Source: Halobaculum halobium
GTDB taxonomy: Archaea > Halobacteriota > Halobacteria > Halobacteriales > Haloferacaceae
Assembly (NCBI RefSeq): GCF_030127145.1
Contig: NZ_CP126160.1
Span: forward strand, 62,001-126,000
Reading direction: 5' to 3'
DNA: 64,000 nucleotides
The position numbers and the translations under genes were made by a program. Shown here one piece after another: positions 51,890-61,800 of the stretch. Under the pieces are notes generated by a model. The model was not told where the DNA came from, ran no database searches, and was given only the letters and a program-made list of their open reading frames with translations. Within the stretch, counting starts at the first letter, position 1. Every line of letters starts with the position of its first letter.

Positions 51890-53622
51890 ATGAACCATCG
51901 AGAGCTCTCCGTGCTCATGGCCGGCTTGCTCGTGACGAGCCTAGTCACGGGTATCGTCGCCGCTGACCCGCCACGACCAGGTACGGAGGGGAACGGGCTC
52001 ACGGAAAACGAGTCGGCAGCGCTGTGGTCACGTGATGCGGACAACTACATCACTCAAGAGGAGTACCGCCAGCGCTACGGCGAGGACCGCTCCGCTGTCC
52101 ATCAAGTCGCGAACGGGACGGACATTACGTTCAAACGGCCGCCCGCGACAGCGGCGACGTGGACGCGGAACGACTTCGAGGACCTCGACGCCGGCGGCCC
52201 AGATACGTCCGTACATCCACCGCATGCAGACCTCGAGGACGGCGTCTTCATCGAGGATGCTCACGCGACGATCTTCGCGGTCCAGCCCTCTACTCGTGGA
52301 CACCTCGAGTCCGGTGAAACCCCACTGTACATCGCACCGAATGGGACGATGCGCGGGTTCGTTGATTACCGCGTTCGCGTCCCCAACGGGAGTTCCTCCG
52401 GCAACACGACTATCTCGTGGTCGCTCACGGAGCACGAGATCGAAGAAGTCCGGTTGAAGAAGAACGGCGAGACCATCGCCGAGCGTGACGGGGCCCATAC
52501 GCCTGCCCTCGACTACCAGATCGAGGACGACTGGAGTGCGAATCTCACGCTGGAAGCGGAGATTAGCGTCCGGCTGAAGAAGACCGTCAGAACCGACCTG
52601 GGTGACCAGACGGACGTCGACGTTACCTATCGGACGGAAACACGGAACGTCTCCGATTCAATCGCCGTCGAGATCTACGACCTCTCGGCGTACCCCTACT
52701 ACGCCGAGTATCCAAACGGCGATGCCGGCGTGGCCATCTTCCAGTCGCGGCCGTGGCAGGGGTACACGCTCACGGAGGATGGTGAGGCACGGGTCCGTGG
52801 CATCTGGCGGTTCTACACCGCTCGGAACACCAACTGGGACACGCTCGTTCGGTCGAACCGCACGGATAGCGCCACCGTCGAGTCAGACGCGATTCCGGTG
52901 TACGTCCACGCCTATCCCTCGCGGATCGGGCCGCGTGCCGAGCCGGTTCGAGACGGGCCGGAACTCATCGAGACCTGGGGAACTGACCGTCCGTCTCCGG
53001 TCGGGACCATTGGTGAGAACATCAATATCGACATCGTCAACCAGTCGTACACGACGACGTACGGCGTCGCTGTTCGAGCCGAGAACGTCGATCGAGAGGC
53101 GCTGCACGTTGGGGGAATCGTCCGGGGAGTGAATGCGTCAATCGTCGAGCCGGACGCCGGCTCCGAGCGACAGCTCCGCCGCAGTAATCTCACTGTCGAG
53201 GTCATCCAACAGAATCAGTCGCAAGCCACGCTCAGGGTCGAACTGCGGGACAATCAAACTGGTGCGCCGATTGCGCTCGACGATAGCCGTCAGTATCCAA
53301 TCGGCGGCACCACCCGGAACGGGTACATCACGGTCGCGGATCAGCGCGTCGAGACCAACGCCTCGGGGGTGGCGATCGTGACCATCGACGAACCGGGCAT
53401 CTACACGGCTCGGTACCATCCGGGCTCGTGGCTCGGTCACGACCCGGCGTACGTGAGCGATACCGCGACGGCCCGCTGGCACCCACTGGGACGATCGACG
53501 GCTGGTTTGCGCTGGTGTTCGAGGTCGGCTGGCAGCTCCTGCCGTTCTTCGTGATGTTCTACGCTGGCAAGCGCCTCTTGCGAATGCTCGGCCCAGAAGA
53601 CATCTTCGGACAGAAACCATGA
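51890..53622 (+). pseudogene. Secreted conjugation protein with C-terminal anchor, interrupted by a frameshift
   Basis: A signal-like N-terminus (VLMAGLLVTSLVTGIVAADP) leads about 500 residues of beta-rich, Thr/Asn-rich extracellular sequence. The frame runs to a stop at 53554, but the last 20 residues are basic and out of character. The +1 frame from 53485 continues TGTIDGWFALVFEVGWQLLP, a membrane helix, then MFYAGKRLLRMLGPEDIFG, to a TGA that overlaps the next gene's ATG. Adding one C to the CCC at 53482-53484 restores WHPTGTIDGW and a 577-residue protein. Either a genuine lesion or a sequencing error. The protein would be an exposed envelope component of the transfer apparatus. Confidence 0.7.
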
Positions 53623-54449
53623 CTCAGGACAATCCCCACCTCAGTAGACGGACCGCCCTCCGAACAGTCGCCGGCGCCTCTCTCGTGAGCATGGCCGGAT
53701 GCCTCAACAACGGCGATTCCCCGGGTAACGGGAACTCAACACCGTCTGATGAAGGAGGAGTCATCCAGCAAGTCACTGTAGAGGGGACAGAACTCGTCGT
53801 TGAATACTCCTCAGAGGAGGAAGTCGACCAGATCAACCTCGTCCAGCCGAATGGGGAACTGTTCGGTCAGCGAGAAACCGCTGCTGGGTCACAGCAGGTC
53901 TCTTTCGAGATCGGAACTTCTTACGAGCCTGGAGAATATACTGTTGTGGCTCTCAGCGGTGAAGAAACGCTAGCTGAGAGTTCCTCACTGATTCAGCCGG
54001 AAATTGGAATTCAAGAGGTCGGTCTTTACCGGAATAACCCTGAGAAGCCGTGGGACGAAGTCTACGGAGATACCGAGACGGATCGGCTAAAGAACGGGGA
54101 AGCGTACGTCACCGTCGAAAACACCGGAAGCGGACCAGAAGCGGTTGTTGAGTTAATTTTCTCCGGTGATGTTCCAAACCCGGTTGAAGATCCCCGAGGT
54201 AGCGGGATGTATGAAACCGAGCAGGTGGTGATCTCGCCGGGAGAAACTACCGACTTGTTCAGTGGTTCGTTCCCGTTTGGGTCCGAATCTGAGGAGGGAA
54301 TGGGGTGCTCCCCGGACGGGAACAGCGGCCAGTTCACTGTCACAGTCCGAACCCAGGTTAGCGGCGACCAGGTGTCGGAATCCTTCGATGTACAGTACTC
54401 CGGATCCACGGAGATGAGTGACTGCGAGGTTTCAATCACGGAGGCCTAA
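53619..54449 (+). CDS. Tat-exported lipoprotein
   Basis: 276 residues. The N-terminus has a twin-arginine signal, HLSRRTALRTVAGASLVSMA, followed by Gly-Cys: a haloarchaeal Tat lipobox (SMAGC), so the mature protein is lipid-anchored outside the cell. A Ser/Gly/Asn-rich linker precedes beta-sandwich-like sequence (VTVEGTELVVEYSSEEEVDQ). Two Cys near the C-terminus (MGCSPDG, SDCEVS) may pair. Its start overlaps the preceding gene's intended stop. The base composition is lower in GC than the rest of the operon, so it may be a recent replacement of a surface component. Confidence 0.78.
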   Translation: MTQDNPHLSRRTALRTVAGASLVSMAGCLNNGDSPGNGNSTPSDEGGVIQQVTVEGTELVVEYSSEEEVDQINLVQPNGELFGQRETAAGSQQVSFEIGTSYEPGEYTVVALSGEETLAESSSLIQPEIGIQEVGLYRNNPEKPWDEVYGDTETDRLKNGEAYVTVENTGSGPEAVVELIFSGDVPNPVEDPRGSGMYETEQVVISPGETTDLFSGSFPFGSESEEGMGCSPDGNSGQFTVTVRTQVSGDQVSESFDVQYSGSTEMSDCEVSITEA

Positions 54450-54451
54450 CG

Positions 54452-55513
54452 ATGGTGGACCTGATAGACGTCGTTCTCGAGGGCTTCAAAGACGTCGTCG
54501 ATTGGTTCATCGGTCTGTTCATGGACGGGCTTCGGTCGGGGTATCAGACGCTGACCGAAGAGATGTTTGGCACTCCGACTCCCCAGACTGACGGGACGTT
54601 CATTTTCGGAGAACCAAGTAACGCCCCTTGGCCAGCAATCCAAGAAGGGCTCATCGGCGGCGAGATCATGTTGATTTCTCTGCTGCTACTTGTGATGAGC
54701 GTTCAGGGACGACACACTATCCGCATCTTCAATATCGGGAGTGCGTACGAGGCTCGGAAGACCAAGAAGACTGCCTGGGTCGGAGCCTTTCTGATTATTA
54801 CCTGGTACTGGATTGGAGCGCTCGCGCTCTACCTTGTTGATGGGTTCACGATTGCCCTGATGCCGGAGCTGTCCTCGCTGGGCTCTGCTATGTTGCAGTT
54901 CATAACGGGGTCGATTACCAACCCCGGTCTTGGTCTCCTCTTTGCTCTTATCGGAGGAATTTCGATGTGGGCACTGGAGGCGCTGTTCTACATCCGGCAG
55001 ATTCTCCTCTACGTCTACCTGTACGGGATGCCCATCGCGTTCGCCGTCGCCTATGGCAACATTCCTGTCCTCTCTGATGTCGCGATGGGGTTCAGCAAAC
55101 GGTTCGTCCCATTGGCCATCCTACCCCTGCCTGCGGCGATAGTCCTCAAAGGATACGACCTACTCTACTCTGGAGGGACGTTGACGCCGGGAACAGCGTT
55201 CCTCAAGTACCTCGTCGCGTCTTCACTTCCTCTCGTCGCGCTCTATGTCACGTGGAAGACGTTCAAATACGCGACCCCACTCACGGCGAAGGTTCTCGGT
55301 GGTGCGACGAAAGGAGCGGCCCTCATCGGCGGTGTCGCCGCTGGAGCCTACATCGGCGGCGCCGGCGTCGCGACGACCGCGGCCCGATGGGGACCGAAGG
55401 CCGCAGCGGGACACGCTGTGGCGCAGAAAGCTGCAGCCCGTGGCGCGAACAGCGACGAAGACGGCGGGACGCCGTCCTACCGACGGACCGAGAACGACCC
55501 TGGAGGTTACTAA
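54452..55513 (+). CDS. VirB6/TrbL-like polytopic membrane protein
   Basis: 353 residues with about six membrane helices: LIGGEIMLISLLLLVMSVQG, WVGAFLIITWYWIGALALYL, LGLLFALIGGISMWALEALF, ILLYVYLYGMPIAFAVAYG, LAILPLPAAIVLKGYDLLYS and VASSLPLVALYVTWKTFKYA. A Gly/Ala-rich stretch follows (GGATKGAALIGGVAAGAYIG) and a charged tail. This is the layout of VirB6/TrbL inner-membrane channel proteins, which scaffold the type IV translocation pore. It precedes the VirB3/VirB4-like genes at 6-nt spacing. The assignment rests on topology and order, not on residue motifs. Confidence 0.68.
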   Translation: MVDLIDVVLEGFKDVVDWFIGLFMDGLRSGYQTLTEEMFGTPTPQTDGTFIFGEPSNAPWPAIQEGLIGGEIMLISLLLLVMSVQGRHTIRIFNIGSAYEARKTKKTAWVGAFLIITWYWIGALALYLVDGFTIALMPELSSLGSAMLQFITGSITNPGLGLLFALIGGISMWALEALFYIRQILLYVYLYGMPIAFAVAYGNIPVLSDVAMGFSKRFVPLAILPLPAAIVLKGYDLLYSGGTLTPGTAFLKYLVASSLPLVALYVTWKTFKYATPLTAKVLGGATKGAALIGGVAAGAYIGGAGVATTAARWGPKAAAGHAVAQKAAARGANSDEDGGTPSYRRTENDPGGY

Positions 55514-55519
55514 CAATCC

Positions 55520-56641
55520 ATGTCCATCGACGAAGACGCAGCCGCACGGCGCATCATGGACCAGTTCGGTGAGGAGAGTCGCATCCCCTACCTCAACATC
55601 GAGGAAGGCGACGTCGGCGTCCTGATCGCCTTCCCGATCGTCGGCCTGTTCATCGCCGGCCTCACCGGCATCGAATCACTCGCCCTGCCGTTCGTCGCAG
55701 GTGGCTTCGGGTTCGGCGTCGCGATCGTCTACGTCTCGCCCGACCACCTCAACGCGTGGACGTGGACGAAAGACGTCTATCGCTACGTCAAGCGCCCCCA
55801 GATCACGTTCAGCGCCCCGGAGGAGGCCGACAGTAGTACCAACGAGACAGAGCGCAACGAGGGCGGGCTCGCGAACTACACGCCGTTCAAGCCCGACGAG
55901 CGGACGCAGGACCTCACGAACATCGAACGGGCGTGGCCGGGCGCTGGCGCGATCCAGCGCGCGGACGGCACGATGGAGGCGTTCATCGAGATCGACCCCG
56001 GCAACATGGATTTCGCGATGTCCGACGACTGGGCACAGCTCCAAGACGCCGGCGAAGAGTTCGCCAACAAGGAACTGGATTCGAAACTCAAACTTCACGC
56101 GACGACCCGCTCGTTCCCGGTCGAACAGATTACCGAGAACATCGAAGATCGCCTGAACGACGAGGACGTCAAAGAAAATCCGATCTTCCGGGAACTCCTC
56201 GAGGAGTATCGGGAGACGCGGCCGAAGGAGATGCGCGAACGGGGTATCCAGCAGATGCGGTACTACATCGGCGTCCAAGTCACCCCGCTGGAGGTCTATG
56301 ACCGCTTCCGAGACGAGGGGACACCGGCCGAGAAGCTGACGCAGTTCCCCGTCATCGGGTTCCTGTTCAACCCGTTCGTCACCCGCCGCGAGGACCTCAC
56401 CGACGTCGAGCGCCGCGCACAGATGTTCGAGAAACTGGATAGCCGAGTCAACGACGTGCGGTCGGAGTTCATCCAGCAGGCGTCTGGCTGGTCCGCACGT
56501 CGGCTCAGCACGGTCGAGCTCTTCGTGTTGAATATGGACTTCTGGAACGGCCGCGAACACGAGTACGACGCCGCAGAGAGCGTCGTTCGCGAACAACCCA
56601 TCATCGGTCATTCGCGCCGGGAGGATGACCACGATGCGTAA
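55520..56641 (+). CDS. VirB3/PrgI-like membrane protein with a large cytoplasmic domain
   Basis: 373 residues. One or two membrane helices at about 33-70 (GVLIAFPIVGLFIAGLTGIE; LPFVAGGFGFGVAIVYVSP) follow a short N-terminus, the plan of VirB3/PrgI proteins. The rest resembles the N-terminal half of VirB4 (DGTMEAFIEIDPGNMDFAMS, then helices ending in LFVLNMDFWNGREHEYDAAE). It seems that the VirB4 N-terminal region is encoded here and its ATPase separately in the next gene, which starts within this one. It would couple the ATPase to the channel. Confidence 0.65.
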   Translation: MSIDEDAAARRIMDQFGEESRIPYLNIEEGDVGVLIAFPIVGLFIAGLTGIESLALPFVAGGFGFGVAIVYVSPDHLNAWTWTKDVYRYVKRPQITFSAPEEADSSTNETERNEGGLANYTPFKPDERTQDLTNIERAWPGAGAIQRADGTMEAFIEIDPGNMDFAMSDDWAQLQDAGEEFANKELDSKLKLHATTRSFPVEQITENIEDRLNDEDVKENPIFRELLEEYRETRPKEMRERGIQQMRYYIGVQVTPLEVYDRFRDEGTPAEKLTQFPVIGFLFNPFVTRREDLTDVERRAQMFEKLDSRVNDVRSEFIQQASGWSARRLSTVELFVLNMDFWNGREHEYDAAESVVREQPIIGHSRREDDHDA

Positions 56642-58859
56642 CCTCGTCCTCCAGACGGGCAGCGGAGCCGTCGGCCAGCTCACAGAGTGGCTCACGAACC
56701 CAACCTCAGCTGAAGGTGCGGCTCTCTACATCCTACTCGCGGTACTGGTCGGGATCGGCGGGAAATTCCTCTGGGACTGGTACACCGAAGACGACGAGGA
56801 AGAGGTCGAGTTCTCGGACCTGCTCGACGAGGAAACCATCGAACAGGGCGCGGCCGAACGCCAGCTCCTCGACGACATCGCCGAGTCACACAAGACGGTG
56901 ACGGCGCCGGCGACGATCGAGTGGGAGACGCGCGCGGCACGGGTCGGCGAGCAGTGGACGACGACGCTGTACATCGCTGATTACCCGGACTACCCCAACG
57001 ACGGCTACCTCTCCGAGCTCTTCGAGATGACCGACGTGCAGTTCGATTTGACGGCCCACATCTCGCCGAAGAACCAGGAGCGGGCGCGGAACGAACTGCA
57101 GGATATCGCTGACGACCTCCAGGTGGATGCTGACCTCGAACAGAGTGTCCGGAGTGCCTACCTACAGGAACGCGCCAACGAGGCCGCAGCGACGTACAAG
57201 GCCGTCGAGAATGGCGCGAACGTCTTCGACCAGGGGATGTTCATCACGGTACGAGCCGACGAGAAGGAGGACCTCCGGGATGCCGTCCAGAAGGTCAAGA
57301 GCGCGCTCCGCGACGATCCGGCGAACCTCACACCGAAGACGGCGATCTGTCGGCAGGATCTCGCCCTCCAGTCCGCCGCGCCCATCGGCGACAACGAGTT
57401 CGGGCGGACGTCGATCGCACTCGGCGGCGCCGTCGGGGCGTTGCTCTCCTCACCGCACAACGCGACGATTCTCGAGGAGGGCGGCGTCGAGTTCGGGATT
57501 CACAAGGACAACCAGAGCCCGGTGGTCATTGACCCGTTCGCCCGGGACAACGGGTACGCAATGTTCACCGTTGGGGACACCGGTTCGGGGAAGTCGTTCA
57601 GTTCGAAGCAGAACTTCATCCGCTCGATCGAGCAGAGCAAGGACCGTATCGGCATTATCCTTGAGCCGTTGAACAACTGGGCCGGCGTCGCGGAAGCGCT
57701 CGACGCCAAACGCATCACTGTCGGCGGGACGCTCGGGCTGAACCCCTTGGAGATTCGGGAGACGCCCGAGCACGTCCAGCGGGCGATGGGCGAGGACGCC
57801 AGCCCGTTCAACGAGAAGCTCGACGACGCGATGAGCTTCCTCACCAACTTCTTCGCCCTCCGCGGCATCTCGCTGGGCGACCGCCGGACAACACTCGAAC
57901 TCGGGCTCAAGCGGGCGTACAAGCGAAACGGGATTACCGACGACATCTCGACGCACGGCAACCCGAGCCCGACGATTCAGGATATGATGGACGTCTTCGA
58001 GGACATGGTTGACGACCCCGAGGAGTTCGTCGTCCGGTCCGACGAGGAGGCGGGGAAGATCAAGGAAGACGCGACGTGGCTACTCGACCAGCTCCGCCCC
58101 TTCGAGGACGACGGTCGGCACGCCAACCTCGGCCAAGAGTCCGACTTCGACATTCGGGACGAGAAGGTTATCTACCTCGATCTCGCCCAGCAGGAGGGCA
58201 GCGTCGACAGCAGCACGGCGCTGACGATGCAGTTGCTCATCTCGCTCGTCTACGAGCGGGCGAAAGTCTCGGAGAAGGAGGTCGTGTTCTACATCGACGA
58301 GGCGCGGTACATCATGCAGGACGCCGCGAGCCTGGCGTTTCTTGAAACGGTGTTCCGTCACCACCGCCACCACGACCTCTCGATCCGGCTGGTCACGCAG
58401 ACGGTCGACGAGTTCTTCGAGCACGCCGAATCCGAGGCGATCCTGGATCAGTGTGCAGTCAAGCAGTTCCACCGCCTCGACGGGATGGACGAGGAGTGGG
58501 CCGACGAGTTCGGGCTGAACTACGCGCAGATGCGGTTCGTCCAGGACGCCGTGCCGGGCAACGAGGACGCCGGCTTCTCCGAGGCCCTCGTGGGCGTCGA
58601 CGGCGAGTGGCGCGGTATCCAGGTCAAAGCGATGCCCAAGGAGAAGCAGGTCATCGACTTCGACCCGACCTCACAGATCCGGTCCTCGCTGCCCGGCGCC
58701 GGCGACGACGCCGTCGATACCGAGATGGAGGAGTTCCAGGAAGAGCTCGAACACCGAGCAACGAACGGAACGAACGAAACGAGCGAACTGAACGAGGAAT
58801 CAGACGCCGTCGAAGCTGAGCCAGACGGCGGGACTACGGAGGACACCAACGATGGCTGA
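56634..58859 (+). CDS. VirB4-like conjugation ATPase
   Basis: About 741 residues. GGGAGG at 56619-56624 abuts an ATG at 56625 but is 9 nt from the ATG at 56634, so the latter is taken as start. A membrane helix at about 22-45 (ALYILLAVLVGIGGKFLWDW) precedes the VirB4/HerA motor: Walker A FTVGDTGSGKSFSSKQNF near 310-325, Walker B VVFYIDEARYIMQD near 548-560, and RLVTQTVDEFFEHAESEAIL. VirB4 ATPases power pilus assembly and DNA transfer at the membrane base. It overlaps the coupling-protein gene by 8 nt. Confidence 0.9.
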   Translation: MRNLVLQTGSGAVGQLTEWLTNPTSAEGAALYILLAVLVGIGGKFLWDWYTEDDEEEVEFSDLLDEETIEQGAAERQLLDDIAESHKTVTAPATIEWETRAARVGEQWTTTLYIADYPDYPNDGYLSELFEMTDVQFDLTAHISPKNQERARNELQDIADDLQVDADLEQSVRSAYLQERANEAAATYKAVENGANVFDQGMFITVRADEKEDLRDAVQKVKSALRDDPANLTPKTAICRQDLALQSAAPIGDNEFGRTSIALGGAVGALLSSPHNATILEEGGVEFGIHKDNQSPVVIDPFARDNGYAMFTVGDTGSGKSFSSKQNFIRSIEQSKDRIGIILEPLNNWAGVAEALDAKRITVGGTLGLNPLEIRETPEHVQRAMGEDASPFNEKLDDAMSFLTNFFALRGISLGDRRTTLELGLKRAYKRNGITDDISTHGNPSPTIQDMMDVFEDMVDDPEEFVVRSDEEAGKIKEDATWLLDQLRPFEDDGRHANLGQESDFDIRDEKVIYLDLAQQEGSVDSSTALTMQLLISLVYERAKVSEKEVVFYIDEARYIMQDAASLAFLETVFRHHRHHDLSIRLVTQTVDEFFEHAESEAILDQCAVKQFHRLDGMDEEWADEFGLNYAQMRFVQDAVPGNEDAGFSEALVGVDGEWRGIQVKAMPKEKQVIDFDPTSQIRSSLPGAGDDAVDTEMEEFQEELEHRATNGTNETSELNEESDAVEAEPDGGTTEDTNDG

Positions 58860-61800
58860 GTACCTGCGCGTCACGCCGACATCCGAGCGGCTTGACCCGG
58901 AGAGCATCCCCCGAGTCCTCGACAGCCTCCACAAACTGACCACGCCCGGCTCGTCGGGCCTCGGGGCGAAGCTGAACCCACTCCACAGTGAGACACCACC
59001 CCGATTCGAGTTCATCGCAATCAGTGATGGACCCGACGACCCGGTGGAGTTCTTCTACGGGGCCGACGCCCACCTCGATACGCTTGAGAAGCGCCTCCGA
59101 TCCATCTATCCGGCCACGTTCGACATCGAGCGCGTCGACGTCGACGTCGCCGCCCGGCTCATTCAGCCAGTCGAGTTCACACCGCAGGAATTCGTCGACC
59201 ACTACGAGGCCGGGCGGCTGCAGTACGAGTTTGACCCGGCAGAACAGTACGATATCGACGAGGAATCAGTGGATTCCGAGGCAGCCGAAGCAGACCCCGT
59301 TGTCGACGGCGGTTCGGCAACCACGAGCGTCCCCGATCATCACGTTACTGTCGGGGGCTCAGCCCTCGAACTAGCGCCGCCCGATGCACTTCCAGACGAC
59401 GAGGAAGAGCGACGGGCCATCGAGAAGCCGACGATGACACCGACGGGAACGATTCTAGCTCGCCCGGCACAAGACGCTGTCTCGCCGCTCGGTGTCCGGT
59501 GGTGTGGCTCCGCGTCGCGGAAGCAGGACTGGATGACCTCGCTGACGCCGTTCACAGCGGAGGAAACGAACGGCGATCTCTCGTCCGTCGACGAGCCCGG
59601 CGCGGCGCTGGCGTCGCTGATCGACCACTTGATGGAGGCGACAGCGCCGACCGCGTTCCAAGTCGTCTTCCAACGGCGTGCTAGCTGGCAGTCCGACTCG
59701 GAGGTACGGAAAGAGGACCTCGTCGACGGCCGGGATACGTTCTTCCAGGAAGTCGTCGGGTCGTTGCTCGAGGTCGAGGAGCAACGGAGCGACCAGGACG
59801 ACCGGCAGCTCAGCGAGGCCGTCGAGAAGCGCATCGAGTACATCGACGCGAAGAACGCCAAACGGTCGTTCACGGTCAACATCCGGGCCGTCGGCGTCCC
59901 CACCGACACCATCCGCGACGACCTCGATGGTCGGATGGACTCGCTCCTCCCGGTGTTCGACCCGCTTGATGGTCCGTTCTACGAGGTCGAGGGACAACGC
60001 CTCCGAGACAGCGGCTTCCGTGAGAAAACCAAGGAGAAGAAGGCACGGGCCGCTCTCCAGCGCCTCCTCAATCGCGAGTTGACGACGGGCCGGGGGAAGA
60101 CCCGCCCCGAGCTGGTCCTCTGTGGGACGGAGCTCGCGAACTTCGTTCTCGTCCCCTCCTCCGAACAGTTGACCGTCGAAGGGACGCGAGGAACGAGGGC
60201 CGAACAGCAGAGTCGGAACCCGCTCCCGTGGCCGAATCCGGATCTAATCCAGCAGTTCCAAGACGGGATGGCAATCGGCTACGCGCTCGACGAGAACGGT
60301 GAGCCACGGCCGGATCCCATTCGGATTCCGCCGGACCTGTTGCCGACGCATTACGGGCGGTTCGCGTCGACTGGTGGCGGGAAGTCGAAGGCCATCATCA
60401 ACGACGCCCTCTCGCTCCGCGAGTCGACGGGTGGCCCCGTCGTCCTCGTCGACCCGAAGGGGGACGGAATGTGTGAGAACTACCTGCGCTGCCACTACGA
60501 ACGGTTTGGTGGCCTCGACGACGTCTACCACTTCCGCGTCCCAGAGACCATCCCCGCGTTCTCGTTCTTCGACATCCGCCCCGCGCTCGAAGCAGGTCGC
60601 AACCGGGAGGACGCGATTCAGGACAAAGTCGACCACTTCCACGACATCCTTCGGATGATTATGGGTCGCGAGCAGTACGGCCAGGCGTTCGTCGCGAACG
60701 AGATTCTGAGCTACCTGATCAAGGCGCTGTTCGACGAGGAATACGGGAGCGATGTGTTCGGGCTGGACGACCTCTTCGCCGCCGCGCTCCGGATGCAGCG
60801 CGACCAGACGATTCCCCCGGTCTCGGCGGACAACCAGAACATCGAGGAATCACTGACGCGCCACTTCGCGAAGGACAACCACCAGTTCCAGGTGTCGATG
60901 GACGCCGTCGGGAACCGCCTCGACAAGCTCAAAGAGGACGCGCATCTTCGGCGGATCTTCAGCCACGTCCCCAAGCAGAATGACGCCGGCGAGTATGTCG
61001 ACAACCGCTTCGACTTCCGCGAGTTCCTCGATGAAGACGCCACCATCATCTTCGACCTCGGCGACCTGCGGCCGGAGGCCCAACGAGCGATCACACTCCT
61101 ACTGTTGAGCAACCTCTGGGACGCCGTGCAGGTGCGCCGGCGCGACGATCAGACCGACTATGAGAAGCTCACGAACCTCATCATCGAGGAGGCGGCGCCG
61201 GTCGCGTCGACGAAGCTCGTCTCCGAGCAACTACTGCCGCAGGGCCGATCGTTCGGGCTGAGTATGGGGCTCGTGATGCAGTTCCCTGAACAGGTGCGGA
61301 ACCGGAACGAGCGGGCCTACGACGAGGTACTGAACAACATCAAGACGAAGCTCATCGGCAATATCTCGATCGAGCGCGACCTCGCGGAGTCCCTTGCCCA
61401 CGAGGACCTCAGCCCGACCGAACTCCGCAACCGTATCAATACGCTCCCAAGTGGCGAGTGGATCGCACAGCTCCCCAGTCCGTCGTTCGGCGAGACTGGG
61501 CCGCCGCCGTTTTCGCTGAAGCCGCTCCCGATTGCGCCGGGCCATCCAGAAAGCGACCAGCCGCTCACAGAGTCCCAGGAAGACCATTTCGAGTCCGTGT
61601 CCCGGCCACGGATGGTCGAGCGAACACAGGCCCAGTACGGGCTGACAGAGCCGACTGAGTCGAACACTACTCCGGAGGAGACCGGCTGGGGGAGTTCGGG
61701 GGCCGAGACGACGGGCTCGGCTGCCGACGGCGATGCAGCGACCGACCCGACGCAATCCGCGTTCATCAGCGACTCGACGACCGAGGACGCGTCGACGTCG

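Noticed and set aside
55676-56695. 339-codon minus-strand frame over the VirB3-like gene
   Set aside because: Composition is rich in Arg/Pro and it crosses two well-supported, overlapping plus-strand genes.
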